A DNA stretch of 64,000 nt from an uncultured Dokdonia sp. (GTDB lineage Bacteria > Bacteroidota > Bacteroidia > Flavobacteriales > Flavobacteriaceae), in NCBI RefSeq assembly GCF_947492535.1, contig NZ_CANLNH010000005.1, forward strand, positions 248,001-312,000, written 5' to 3'. The translations under genes and the position numbers were made by a program. This document shows positions 36,446 to 45,537 of the stretch, piece by piece. Every line of letters starts with the position of its first letter. Position 1 is the first letter of the stretch. The notes below the pieces were generated by a model. That model saw only the letters and a list, made by a program, of their open reading frames with translations, was not told the origin of the DNA and did no database searches.

Positions 36446-37906
36446 TTATAATACAGGGCGTACTCCTATACTTTTAAAGAGTTTTGCTTTTGCTTTCAAA
36501 AATCCGTTTTGCGTTTTATTTCTTTTTAAATAGGCATCAATCAGACTCTTTTCACGGGAGTTCACTAAAAATATAGAACTCTCACCTAATTCAAACTTAC
36601 GTTCTTCTCCTGTGAGTAGTACTTGATAATTGGTAACAATATCAGTAATAAGAGTATTTTGTCTTGTGTATGAATCAAGCTCTTGATAAATGGCTTTCAC
36701 ACTATTTTGAATATTTGTTTCGGTAGCTATTACATCTAATTCTGCATCGCGTATTTTTAGTTTTGAAAGCTTTAAATCTCCACGTTCTTTCCTTAAAAAT
36801 AATGGAAAACTAAAATTAACACCCCCTTTGTATTGATTTGCCAAAAAGCTATTTCCTATGTCAGGAGTTGAGGTAAGAAAATTATATTCCAGTTTTAATT
36901 TGGGTAACAATTTATTTGCCTTTAACGTACGATCTACCTGCAATCCTTCTAATTTTAGATTTAGGGATTGCAGCTTTGGATGATTTGTTACCGTAAAAGT
37001 TTCTAAGGATTGCCCTGCAATTTGTAGCGTAATATCTATTTCATTCGAAATGTCCAGATTAGGGATTACGTTTTGCTCTAATTCTAAAGGGGTTTCCCCA
37101 TTCAGCCATAAGAAATTTGACAGGCGCATTCCTGCGTTAAATAGTGTTACTTGTGCTTGTTCTAGACTTAATTGCCTGTTTTGCAATGATATTAAAGCTT
37201 CTGTTTCGTCAATTTGTGCACTTTCTCCTACTTCTACATTTTTCTGAATTCCTTCATATCTCAGTTGTGCGTTGCTTACAAATTGCTCAAAAGTAATGGC
37301 ATCTTGGTAGGCTTGTAACCAATTAAAATAGGCTAAAGAAGCATCATAGATCACTTGGTTTACTAATAGATCTCGATCTGCTTGTGTTTGTTGTCTAAAG
37401 AATTTGGCTTTGCGCAAGGTTGCCATACGGTCATTAATCCATAGTCCTTGCGCAATATCTATAGACACTCCTGCAGCAAAAAGACCTTCTTCTGGAACAT
37501 TTCTCTCTGGATTAAGAAAAACCCCTTCATTACGCTCAAATCCAGCTTTTAATTCGATACCATACCAAGTAGGGATTTTGAGTTTTGCATCCAGAATATC
37601 ATAATACTCAAGATCTTTAAAATCCTTACGACTGTAATCTGCTTCTAATTTTGGATCAAAGCCACCACGTGCTTTTAAGACATTCGCCTGTCCTTCAGTG
37701 AGCACCAATTCTGCTTGTTTTACTACAGGATGAAACTGTTTCACATATCCTAAATACTCTTCAAAACCTAATATTTTCTTAGCTTTTGGGAGTTGGGTTG
37801 TTTGCGCTCCTGCCTGTCGTGCTATATTTTGAGCACTAGCAGCAGACAGGTTCGCGAAAGCGGACCCTAAAAGAAACATGAATGTATACAACACTATTTT
37901 CATCAT
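36446..37906 (-). CDS. TolC-family outer-membrane efflux protein
   Basis: A 486-residue protein with a signal peptide (SAFANLSAASAQ) and two long alpha-hairpin repeats (FFRQQTQADRDLLVNQVIYD, LNLKLEGLQVDRTLKANKLL), as in TolC channels. It overlaps the HlyD gene by 4 bp and is the last gene of the TetR-ABC-HlyD-TolC operon, so the three make a type-I-like export system across both membranes. A palindrome copy (37851-37862) encodes part of its signal peptide. Confidence 0.9.
   Translation of the reverse strand: MMKIVLYTFMFLLGSAFANLSAASAQNIARQAGAQTTQLPKAKKILGFEEYLGYVKQFHPVVKQAELVLTEGQANVLKARGGFDPKLEADYSRKDFKDLEYYDILDAKLKIPTWYGIELKAGFERNEGVFLNPERNVPEEGLFAAGVSIDIAQGLWINDRMATLRKAKFFRQQTQADRDLLVNQVIYDASLAYFNWLQAYQDAITFEQFVSNAQLRYEGIQKNVEVGESAQIDETEALISLQNRQLSLEQAQVTLFNAGMRLSNFLWLNGETPLELEQNVIPNLDISNEIDITLQIAGQSLETFTVTNHPKLQSLNLKLEGLQVDRTLKANKLLPKLKLEYNFLTSTPDIGNSFLANQYKGGVNFSFPLFLRKERGDLKLSKLKIRDAELDVIATETNIQNSVKAIYQELDSYTRQNTLITDIVTNYQVLLTGEERKFELGESSIFLVNSREKSLIDAYLKRNKTQNGFLKAKAKLFKSIGVRPVL
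37851..37862. repeat. Partial genomic palindrome inside TolC signal-peptide coding region
   Basis: TTCGCGAAAGCG (read as CGCTTTCGCGAA on the coding strand) encodes AFAN of the signal peptide. Confidence 0.75.
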
Positions 37907-39255
37907 TTTGATGCTGTCTTTTTGGTTGCTGAATCTGCTTGATAATAATTAGGTGGAAACCCATTGAGTTGTCTCCAAAGCTCAAACCAGATAGGAACAT
38001 CTTCTAGTAAGGCAATAGAACGTGCTCCAGAACCAGCGCGAAGTGCCTCTGGCCATGGCTCCTCATTAGGATCTGGTGCAATTAATAATCGGTATTTACC
38101 GTTGTCGCTAATAAATCTTTCTACAGCAACAATTTTACCTGCATAGGTTCCTGTAGATACATTAGGCCATCCACTAAAGATAATAGCAGGCCATCCATCA
38201 AACTGAATACGAACATCACCTCCTTTATGTGCCAATGGCAAGTCTATAGGATTGATAAACATCTCTACGGCAAGATCTGGATTGTCGGGCATGATATTAA
38301 TGAGTTCATCTCCTTCTTTAAATGTTTGTCCAACACCAGCCTTAATTGCTTTGTTAAGATAACCGCTTTGTGGTGCACGCACATAATATAAGCTATTTCG
38401 AATTTGATAGTTGGACAGCGAATTTTCAAGTTTTGTTACTTGCGCTTCGGCATCAAATCCACTAGAAGAAGCGGTAAATTTATCACTTTGTGCCTTTGAA
38501 ATCTTATCTGTATATGCAGCTTGAACACGTGTGATTTCTACTTGTGCATTGATCACATTGTTTTTACTAGTAAGCAATTTATTTTTCTGAGAGATTAATT
38601 TTGCTTGTGTTTCTTGCAATTTTAATCGTTTGTCTTCTACATCTCTTGTCGCTTTAAGACCTTCGGCTTGTAATTGCTCAGTACGCTTATATTGACGTTC
38701 TGCTATCGTTAGATTTGTTTTTGCAGCTTCCAGATCTATACTATCACTTTGTACTTTAAGTTTTGCTTGTAATAATTTATTACGGGCTTGCTCTAGTTTG
38801 AGTACACGTTCTCTTTGCAAAGCGACCACCTGATTGTTAAGTGCATTTACTTTCCCTTGATAAGCTATAACAGAACTTGATTTTGCATTGATTTGTTGTT
38901 CTGTACGAGCGATTAAATTAGGATCGAAATACTCATTTTTAATTTCAGAAATATGCATGATCGTATCTCCTTCATTTACAAAATCTCCTTCTTTTTTATA
39001 CCACTTTTCAATACGTCCAGGAATTTGAGATTGTACCGTGGTAGCACGTTGTTCAGGGCGTAAGGTGGTGAGGTATCCTTTTCCAGTAATATTTTGTGTC
39101 CAAGGAAGAAATAATATAATAAGACCTATGAAAGAAAAGGTCAGTAAAAATCTATTGAAATGCTTAAAATGTTTTTTGTGCATCACCTTAGATATAGCCT
39201 TATATTCTTTAAGGTCTACTGTCTTATTTAATTTGTTTTCTGCAATATTAAGCAT
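37903..39255 (-). CDS. HlyD-family membrane fusion protein
   Basis: A 450-residue periplasmic adaptor. A single transmembrane segment (about 37-52) is followed by the first half lipoyl segment (PGRIEKWYKKEGDFVNEGD), a long coiled coil (about 110-275) and the second half plus beta-barrel (VRAPQSGYLNKAIKAGVG). It connects the ABC protein to the TolC channel. It starts 5 bp after the ABC gene and overlaps TolC by 4 bp. The cargo is unknown. Confidence 0.92.
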   Translation of the reverse strand: MLNIAENKLNKTVDLKEYKAISKVMHKKHFKHFNRFLLTFSFIGLIILFLPWTQNITGKGYLTTLRPEQRATTVQSQIPGRIEKWYKKEGDFVNEGDTIMHISEIKNEYFDPNLIARTEQQINAKSSSVIAYQGKVNALNNQVVALQRERVLKLEQARNKLLQAKLKVQSDSIDLEAAKTNLTIAERQYKRTEQLQAEGLKATRDVEDKRLKLQETQAKLISQKNKLLTSKNNVINAQVEITRVQAAYTDKISKAQSDKFTASSSGFDAEAQVTKLENSLSNYQIRNSLYYVRAPQSGYLNKAIKAGVGQTFKEGDELINIMPDNPDLAVEMFINPIDLPLAHKGGDVRIQFDGWPAIIFSGWPNVSTGTYAGKIVAVERFISDNGKYRLLIAPDPNEEPWPEALRAGSGARSIALLEDVPIWFELWRQLNGFPPNYYQADSATKKTASK

Positions 39256-39260
39256 GGTTC

Positions 39261-40907
39261 TTATTTTTTAATGATAGATCCTTTTTCTACAATAATGTGG
39301 TTGTGACAAAATTGTTTCCATTTAGGGTTTTGACTTACAACCAAAAGTGTCCAAGGATGTTCTTTTCCTGCTAGGAATTGAATTAATTTTTCTGCTTCGG
39401 TTTCGCTAAAATGATCTAAAGGGTCTTTTAAAATGAGTAGTTTAGGCTTACGAATAATACTACGTGCTAATACAATTTTCTTTGAAATGGTATAGGGAAT
39501 TTGCCTTCCTTCAGGATAGATAATAGTTTGTAATCCATTGTCTAGACTTTTTACAAAATTCATGAGTCCTGTTTTTTCTAAGGCCCATTGAATTTGTTTT
39601 TCTGAAATAGTAGTATCTCCAAAAGTGATATTTTCCCTTAGCGTTCCTTCAAAAGGAGATTCTTCATTTAAAGACTGGCCGATATACGATCTATAATGAT
39701 TTAAATGAACACTTTTTAATGACCGATCATTTATAAATATATCACCGGTACTAGGCTCAAAAATACCAGCAATAAGTCTTAGTAAGGTTGTTTTACCAGA
39801 ACCTTGTGGTCCTTGTATCACATAGTTTTCCCCAGGTTGAAGTGTTAAGGAAACATCTTTTAAAATATGCTTATAGCTTACATCTTTTAGTTCAACAACA
39901 AGCTGTGTCTCTTCATCTATAATAAGGTCTCCTTTTTGAGGTTCTAGCTCTTTATCTACGACTTGTCCTATCTTTTCAAGCGAAGTCAATACATCATATA
40001 CAGACTCTAAACCTGTAATCAATTTTTCGACAGAACTAATCACTAAAAGAATAATAATTTCTGCCGCTACAAACTGACCAATATTCATCTGTTGGTTCAG
40101 TACTAGAATTCCGCCTATAAGTAAGAGTCCAGCAGTAACAAGGACTTTAAAGCCAATCATTTGCATGAATTGAAGTACCAAAATTTTAAAGTGGCCTTCA
40201 CGTGCTCTTAAATATTCTAAAACCAATTTGTCATTTTTTTCAAGAGCTAAAGAGGTTTGACCAGAGAGTTTAAAACTCGTAATAGTTCTGGCTACTTCTT
40301 GAATCCAATGTGCTACTTTATACTTTTGTTTAGACTCATCAAGACTTGTATCTAATCCTTTTTGAGCAGTGAATTTAAAAACGAGATAGACTAAAAAGAT
40401 AAGTAGTACTCCATAAATAATAAAGAACGGGTGATAAAAGGATAATAATAAGAGTCCAAATGTGATCTGTAAAATAGCTGCTGGAAAATCAATTAAGATT
40501 TTAGGTAAACTTTTTTGTATAGTTAATGTATCAAAAAAACGGTTAGCTAATTCTGGAGGGTAAAAATCACTCAATTCGCTCATCTTAATTTTTGGAAATC
40601 TATAAGCAAACTCAAATGAAGAACGAGCAAATAGTTTTTGCTGTACATTTTCCAGTATACGCATTTGCATAAGTTGTAATGCGCCAACAAAAATGGTTCC
40701 TATGGTTACTAGAATAACTAATATGACCCAAGAAGTACTGAGTTGAGCTCCTTGAAGTAAGTTAATAATGGCTTGTATTCCTAAGGGAAGTGATAAACTT
40801 ACTAATCCTGCAAAAATGGCATAAAAAATAATTTGTTTAATGTCTTTTCGATCTAATTGTAATAAACCAGTAAGACGTTGGGTAGCTGTAAGAACAGTTT
40901 TAGCCAT
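39261..40907 (-). CDS. ABC exporter subunit with degenerate ATPase motifs
   Basis: A 548-residue fusion of a six-helix membrane domain (about 25-300) and a nucleotide-binding domain (about 335-548). It lacks an N-terminal C39 peptidase. Walker A is intact (GPQGSGKT, 366-373) and the Q-loop has Gln411. The LSGGQ signature region reads IPYTISKKI (470-478). Walker B reads LLILKDP, with Lys494 replacing the Asp and Asp495 the catalytic Glu. The H-switch is Gln526 (VVSQNPKW). ATP may be bound but hydrolysed poorly or not at all. It works with the adjacent HlyD and TolC proteins and lies 1 bp after TetR. Confidence 0.88.
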   Translation of the reverse strand: MAKTVLTATQRLTGLLQLDRKDIKQIIFYAIFAGLVSLSLPLGIQAIINLLQGAQLSTSWVILVILVTIGTIFVGALQLMQMRILENVQQKLFARSSFEFAYRFPKIKMSELSDFYPPELANRFFDTLTIQKSLPKILIDFPAAILQITFGLLLLSFYHPFFIIYGVLLIFLVYLVFKFTAQKGLDTSLDESKQKYKVAHWIQEVARTITSFKLSGQTSLALEKNDKLVLEYLRAREGHFKILVLQFMQMIGFKVLVTAGLLLIGGILVLNQQMNIGQFVAAEIIILLVISSVEKLITGLESVYDVLTSLEKIGQVVDKELEPQKGDLIIDEETQLVVELKDVSYKHILKDVSLTLQPGENYVIQGPQGSGKTTLLRLIAGIFEPSTGDIFINDRSLKSVHLNHYRSYIGQSLNEESPFEGTLRENITFGDTTISEKQIQWALEKTGLMNFVKSLDNGLQTIIYPEGRQIPYTISKKIVLARSIIRKPKLLILKDPLDHFSETEAEKLIQFLAGKEHPWTLLVVSQNPKWKQFCHNHIIVEKGSIIKK

Positions 40908-40908
40908 G

Positions 40909-41586
40909 TTATTTTAAATTTAATGTATTGTATACTAAGTGTGTAAAATAATCAGTAGGAGATACGGTATCATCACAATCTGTGATAGAGGTAAAATGCT
41001 CCTTTAAAAAATGTTGGTGTAGTGTGCCTTCTAAGACCGTACTTGCTAAACTAGCTGGGTATAGGTACGAAGGGTTTACGTCATGTATGATTTCGCGTAA
41101 GCGTGTCACCAAACGTTTATAAATTAAAAAATAACCTTCTTTATTTTCTGTATCTACCTCCTTAGTGAGATATGATTTAGAATACTCACTAATGATAATC
41201 TTACTAAGGATCACTTCGTTAATATGAGAAAAATTAGAATCTTCTTGAATTACCTGTGTCACAACTTCTAATGTCCTTTGTAGCTTTTGTTGAGGATCAT
41301 TGAGTGCCGCTGTAGAGAATACCAAGCGATACTCCATCCATCCCCAGTACCAACTCGTTAAATACAGTAATAATTTATGCTTATTCTCAAAATATCGATA
41401 GATAGAACTTTCATTAGAACCAATATGAGTTCCCAGTTTTTTAAATGTAAACTCCTCAAAGCCTAGCTCACCTATTAAAATGATACTGTTTTCAACAATA
41501 CGTTTCCCTAAATCTGAAGATTCAGGATCTTTTACGTATAGTTTTTCGTGTATGTTAATTTTTAGATTTTGGAGTAATCGATCCAT
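40909..41586 (-). CDS. TetR/AcrR-family transcriptional regulator
   Basis: A 225-residue regulator with the N-terminal helix-turn-helix (GFEEFTFKKLGTHIGSNESS, then IYRYFENKHKLLLYL) and a C-terminal ligand domain. It is the first gene of the export operon and ends 1 bp before the ABC gene, so it probably represses its own operon in response to an exported or toxic compound. Its effector is unknown. Confidence 0.9.
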   Translation of the reverse strand: MDRLLQNLKINIHEKLYVKDPESSDLGKRIVENSIILIGELGFEEFTFKKLGTHIGSNESSIYRYFENKHKLLLYLTSWYWGWMEYRLVFSTAALNDPQQKLQRTLEVVTQVIQEDSNFSHINEVILSKIIISEYSKSYLTKEVDTENKEGYFLIYKRLVTRLREIIHDVNPSYLYPASLASTVLEGTLHQHFLKEHFTSITDCDDTVSPTDYFTHLVYNTLNLK

Positions 41587-41713
41587 GTTCTGATATATTT
41601 GATTTCAAAAGTAATAGTATTACTATCAATAATAAATAGTTTAACTCGCTTTTAACGTGTGTAACTATCTTTTGTGTTTAATTTTGAGACCAATTCATTA
41701 AAAAAGATATGTC

Positions 41714-42028
41714 ATGATGTTATTAAATGTGGTGTCGTATAGTGCTAAGCAAGCAAGAGAAATCGTTATTTATTTACTTGATAATAAGTTTATTGCGCAA
41801 GCGACTATAGGAGAGAGGGAATTGTATGAGCTCAATGAACAGCATGAATTAGAAGGTTCAAAGAAATTTGTGATTAAGGGAATATCTAAAGCGCTACTTT
41901 TTGATACTATTAATAAGAAATTAAGAAAAAAGTACCCAAATCAGATGCCTACCGTATTAGCAGAACCCCTCATATATATAGATTCAGAACAAAATGAAAT
42001 GTTTTTAGAACGTATTGTAAAGGTGTAA
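41714..42028 (+). CDS. Small CutA/PII-like protein
   Basis: A 104-residue cytoplasmic protein. LNVVSYSAKQAREIVIYLLD, a middle LYELNEQHELEGSKKFVIKG and PTVLAEPLIYID resemble the order of elements in CutA1 (divalent-cation tolerance; PII-like ferredoxin fold), but the typical WxG and HPY motifs are missing. It is therefore a distant relative at best. It is divergent from the tetR operon and convergent with the alpha/beta hydrolase. Start could be 41714 or 41717. Confidence 0.5.
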   Translation: MMLLNVVSYSAKQAREIVIYLLDNKFIAQATIGERELYELNEQHELEGSKKFVIKGISKALLFDTINKKLRKKYPNQMPTVLAEPLIYIDSEQNEMFLERIVKV

Positions 42029-42041
42029 TTAGACTGAATAT

Positions 42042-42935
42042 TTATTGTCTTTCAATAAACTTCATGATTGCATTTATATATGGTTTACCTCCTATATCAA
42101 ACAGATTGTAATGATTAGCACCTTCTACAGGATAAAAGGTTTTATCTGTTGATTTTAGATTCTCAAAAAGTGCTTGTCCATAGTTGAAATTGATATTAGG
42201 ATCATCTGTACCATGTGCTAAAAATATAGATTGGTCTATTTTTTTTACAGCATCTATAGGGCGTACTTGCATGGGGTCAAATTTTCCAATTTCTCCAGCG
42301 CGTTTTAAGGCATGTTCACATATGGGTTTAAGACCCAATCCAAAAGAATAGCGTTTTTGATAATCATATACAATGGTATTTAAATCTGTAAAGGTACTTT
42401 CTATAACGCCAAAGTCTAGTCTAGGTTCTATAGAGAGTGCTTGTAAGGCAACGGCACCTCCCATAGAATTTCCCCAAATGCCGATAGGTATATTAGGATA
42501 GCGTTGTTTTACTTCATTTACAATGACAGAGACATCATACTTTTCATAGAACCCATAGGATATGTACTGTCCGTCACTTTCGCCATGCCCACGAGCATCG
42601 TAGACTACAGAAGCAATGTGTTGCTCAGCTAGTGATTTAGCTAAATTGTAAAAGTGTTCTTTCCCACCTCCAATTCCATGTAAGAGAAGCATAATACTTT
42701 TAGGTGATGTCTTTTCAGGGGTAATCCAATAGCCTTTTAAGTGTAGACTATCATTGATCGTAAAAGATGCTTCTTCAGCTTGTAAGCCTATTTCTGAAGG
42801 AAGGGTAGTTAAAGGTTGTTTGTGACGTGATATAATAGCATATGGTAATACGTGATGCGTTATATAAAGTACTGCAGCAGTCAAGAGCATTAAACTTATT
42901 CCTGCTATTTTACGCTTTCTATATTTCTTTGCCAT
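42042..42935 (-). CDS. Alpha/beta hydrolase, membrane-anchored
   Basis: A 297-residue hydrolase with an N-terminal transmembrane anchor (about 10-30). It has oxyanion loop LLLHGIGGGKEHF, nucleophile elbow GNSMGGAV (Ser about 160), Asp in HGTDDPN and His in GANHYNL. This matches the BEM46-like/YqkD group of serine hydrolases with an N-terminal anchor; the substrate is unknown. It is a single gene between the CutA-like gene and the small peptide gene. Confidence 0.87.
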   Translation of the reverse strand: MAKKYRKRKIAGISLMLLTAAVLYITHHVLPYAIISRHKQPLTTLPSEIGLQAEEASFTINDSLHLKGYWITPEKTSPKSIMLLLHGIGGGKEHFYNLAKSLAEQHIASVVYDARGHGESDGQYISYGFYEKYDVSVIVNEVKQRYPNIPIGIWGNSMGGAVALQALSIEPRLDFGVIESTFTDLNTIVYDYQKRYSFGLGLKPICEHALKRAGEIGKFDPMQVRPIDAVKKIDQSIFLAHGTDDPNINFNYGQALFENLKSTDKTFYPVEGANHYNLFDIGGKPYINAIMKFIERQ

Positions 42936-43008
42936 AGTGCTATTTTAAAGAATGACTGTCTGTAAGACTCATTTTTGAATAGATGGTTACAGAATGATAA
43001 CCTAAAAA

Positions 43009-43036
43009 AGGTTGCCTAAACATTATTAGGCAACCT
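43009..43036 (-). terminator. Terminator of small cysteine peptide gene
   Basis: Perfect 11-bp stem AGGTTGCCTAA / TTAGGCAACCT with an A run on the plus strand (U run on the minus transcript), 36 bp past the stop codon of the 54-residue peptide. Confidence 0.8.
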
Positions 43037-43071
43037 CATGAGTAGTATTTTATACTTTTAAGATGATCATT

Positions 43072-43236
43072 TTAATCACAAAGAACTTGATAACATTGTG
43101 GTACTAAAAAATCATTACCATCTCGTATTGCTGTTTGAATACATCCAATCACTGCATTGTGACATTGTTTACCATTAATTAGTTTCGCAAGTGATGTTGG
43201 AATTTCATACGATTGTAGATTCTTTAATGTTTTCAT
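43072..43236 (-). CDS. Small Cys-containing peptide (RiPP or bacteriocin-like precursor candidate)
   Basis: A 54-codon gene: MKTLKNLQSYEIPTSLAKL, then ING, then a core with cysteines at 25, 32, 48 and 53. The charged N-terminal half ending in LAKLING resembles the leader end of the GG-leader peptide at 48360 (QKAIKGG), although only one Gly is present. A perfect terminator lies just downstream on the same strand, supporting a real transcription unit. No modification enzyme is adjacent. It may also be a small regulatory protein; I do not recognise a family. Confidence 0.5.
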   Translation of the reverse strand: MKTLKNLQSYEIPTSLAKLINGKQCHNAVIGCIQTAIRDGNDFLVPQCYQVLCD

Positions 43237-43380
43237 TTTTTACATGTTTTAAATTAATAATGCTCTAAAACTAATCCCCCTTTTTTTCTACTACAAATAG
43301 TAGTGTCCAAGATTCATGAATATTCACAACTTTATAGGATGCACGAATATAATTTACCACATTAGAATAATGCTATATAA

Positions 43381-43412
43381 AAAAGAGCCATCAATTTTGA
43401 TGGCTCTTTTTA
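43381..43412. terminator. Bidirectional terminator downstream of yebC
   Basis: Stem AAAAGAGCCATCAA / TTGATGGCTCTTTT. Confidence 0.8.
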
Positions 43413-43431
43413 TTATGGATGTATCTATTTC

Positions 43432-44154
43432 TTATTCTTCATCAGAGGCTTCCATGGTATGGAAAACATTCTGGACATCATCATCTTCTTCTATTTTATC
43501 TAATAACTTGTTGACATCGGCTTCTTGTTCTGGTGTCAACTTTTTCGTCACCTGAGGGATACGGTCAAATCCAGAGGAAATGATTTCTATTCCACGCTCT
43601 TCTAATGCTCCTTGGATAGCTCCAAAGCTTTCAAAAGAGGCATAAATATGAATGCCATCTTCATCTTGAAAAACTTCATCGGCACCATAATCGATAAATT
43701 CTAGTTCAATCTCTTCTACATCTTGACCTTCTGCATTGATACAGAAGTTACAGGTATGATCAAACATAAAGACAACCGATCCAGAAGTACCTAAACTCCC
43801 ATCACATTTATTAAAATAGGAACGTACGTTTGCAACGGTACGTGTATTATTATCTGTAGCAGTTTCTACAAGAATCGCAATACCATGTGGTGCATACCCT
43901 TCAAAAACCACTTCTTTATAATCTCCTTGACTTTTATCTGAAGCACGTTTAATAGCGCGTTCTACATTGTCTTTAGGCATATTTACAGCCTTGGCATTCT
44001 GAATAACAGCACGTAATCTAGAATTACTATCAGGATCAGGACCACCTTCTTTTACCGCAATTACAATATCTTTCCCAATACGTGTAAACGCTTTAGACAT
44101 AGCGCTCCAGCGCTTCATTTTACGCGCTTTTCTAAATTCAAATGCTCTTCCCAT
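43432..44154 (-). CDS. YebC/PmpR-family regulator or translation factor
   Basis: A 240-residue YebC-family protein beginning MGRAFEFRKARKMKRWSAMS, with GGPDPDSNSRLRAVIQNAK and NMPKDNVERAIKRA in the conserved N-terminal helical domain and an acidic C-terminus. Members bind DNA as transcription regulators or help translate difficult peptide stretches; the sequence does not decide between the two. It is upstream of a bidirectional terminator and downstream of the pterin dehydratase gene (56-bp spacer). Confidence 0.93.
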   Translation of the reverse strand: MGRAFEFRKARKMKRWSAMSKAFTRIGKDIVIAVKEGGPDPDSNSRLRAVIQNAKAVNMPKDNVERAIKRASDKSQGDYKEVVFEGYAPHGIAILVETATDNNTRTVANVRSYFNKCDGSLGTSGSVVFMFDHTCNFCINAEGQDVEEIELEFIDYGADEVFQDEDGIHIYASFESFGAIQGALEERGIEIISSGFDRIPQVTKKLTPEQEADVNKLLDKIEEDDDVQNVFHTMEASDEE

Positions 44155-44210
44155 ATATAATCTTAGTTAAGGTCTGTAAAAATAATAAAAAGTAAGACTT
44201 TTCAAAATAG

Positions 44211-44492
44211 TTATGCATTGAGAATATCTTCAATTGCAGCAGCTAATTCAAAATCATTTTCGGTGACGCCACCATGATCGTGTGTAGATAATGTAATCGA
44301 TAATTCATTATAGACATTACTCCAATCAGGATGATGTTGTAATCGCTCTGCTTCAAAGGCAATACGTGTCATCGTAGAAAAAACTTCTCTAAAATTTTCA
44401 AATTCTAAACTGGTATGAATTGCATTGTCTTCATATTCCCAATCTGGAAAATCTTCTAAGCGATCTTTAATCTGTGCTTCTGTAAGTTTCAT
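44211..44492 (-). CDS. 4a-hydroxytetrahydrobiopterin dehydratase
   Basis: A 93-residue pterin-4a-carbinolamine dehydratase (PhhB/DCoH). The catalytic block AERLQHHPDWSNVYNELSIT with the two adjacent His residues and the distal HDHGG are visible. It regenerates the pterin cofactor of aromatic amino acid hydroxylases, or recycles pterins. An operon with yebC is possible, with 56 bp between them. A palindrome lies 46 bp upstream. Confidence 0.92.
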   Translation of the reverse strand: MKLTEAQIKDRLEDFPDWEYEDNAIHTSLEFENFREVFSTMTRIAFEAERLQHHPDWSNVYNELSITLSTHDHGGVTENDFELAAAIEDILNA

Positions 44493-44537
44493 AGCTGTTT
44501 CGTTTTATAATTTGTAGTATCTAATGTACATAATTCC

Positions 44538-44551
44538 GCTTTCGCGAAAGC
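44538..44551. repeat. Genomic palindrome GCTTTCGCGAAAGC
   Basis: A perfect copy upstream of the pterin dehydratase gene, with CGTAC following. Confidence 0.9.
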
Positions 44552-44605
44552 GTACTTAAGAGAAAAATAACATAGAATTGAGTGTGGTTTATAAATGATA
44601 CGGTA

Positions 44606-45316
44606 TTAGTGCCTGATACTCCAAATCTCATAAATGGGATTTCCTTTACTGGAAAGCCCTGAGTGATGCCAAGCGTCATCAATAAGTTCATAGGTAAATG
44701 CTAGACTACGATTTGCTTTAGAATCATCTCTAGAGAAAAATTCAATGTTTTCTGTGTACGTACCCTCTTTGGTGGTGTAGGTACCACCTCCTGTGCCCAT
44801 AAATTGTTTGGTTTCTGTATTATATGCAATCCATTGAAAGCGAGTTCCTGAGAGTATTTTTATAGTTTTTCTTGGTCTGCTGGTATCACGTGTTTGAATG
44901 TTACCATCTCGTTTTCTTCCAGACATGAGCCAAGCGCCTTGTAGTTTCCCAGGCGTTCCATCATCTATTCTAGTCAATTTCATATCACTTCCTACTATCT
45001 GAAGCGTAGTATCTGTAATAACTACTTTAAAACGTACTTTACTACCGACTCTTTCTGGCGAATCCGTATGAAATTCTACTTGTTCTGTCATGATATCTCC
45101 CTCTAAAGACCATGTACCACCATTAGAGTGAATAAAAGCTCCTGTATTTGCGTTATACGTGGTTAGTACTTGATATCCATCTGTAAAAATGACTACGTTT
45201 CTTAGTTTTTCGCCACTTGTAGACGTTGTATAACTTTCCCAAGCGCCTATCACATTTTGTGCATTTGTTCCTATATATAAGAACATACTTAAAAGGAGTA
45301 TCGCTGTATTTTTCAT
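44606..45316 (-). CDS. Secreted tandem lipocalin-like protein
   Basis: A 236-residue protein with signal peptide (to GTNAQ). Two repeats of a lipocalin-like domain can be seen, opening with IGAWESYTT (about 23) and LQGAWLMSG (about 127), each continuing with an F/Y strand and a GGTW or GGTY block. Similar secreted proteins are common in flavobacteria; ligands are unknown. The 148-residue protein at 62063 has one related domain. Confidence 0.72.
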   Translation of the reverse strand: MKNTAILLLSMFLYIGTNAQNVIGAWESYTTSTSGEKLRNVVIFTDGYQVLTTYNANTGAFIHSNGGTWSLEGDIMTEQVEFHTDSPERVGSKVRFKVVITDTTLQIVGSDMKLTRIDDGTPGKLQGAWLMSGRKRDGNIQTRDTSRPRKTIKILSGTRFQWIAYNTETKQFMGTGGGTYTTKEGTYTENIEFFSRDDSKANRSLAFTYELIDDAWHHSGLSSKGNPIYEIWSIRH

Positions 45317-45358
45317 GATGTTGATTATTATGAATTATAAAAATACAACATCTTTACC

Positions 45359-45504
45359 CATTGTGTATTTTGAATAGATTTCTTAATTTTTCCCCTCTCT
45401 GAAGGGTGAATGGAAGAAATCTTTAGTATTTCCTTTAGGATTTGAGGAAAATAATGAAGATTGATTAGGATACTATGACAGTTGTTTTGTCAAAATACAC
45501 AATG
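45359..45504. mobile_element. MITE-like element, copy 1 (146 bp, perfect 14-bp terminal inverted repeats)
   Basis: Begins CATTGTGTATTTTG and ends in its exact reverse complement CAAAATACACAATG. The interior has a hairpin AGATTTCTT / AAGAAATCT and a smaller one around TTTCCT / AGGAAA. No gene is encoded. A 145-bp relative at 48129 lies in the same orientation. Confidence 0.8.
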
Positions 45505-45537
45505 ACTTATCTCTATTTACACATAATACATTGATTA

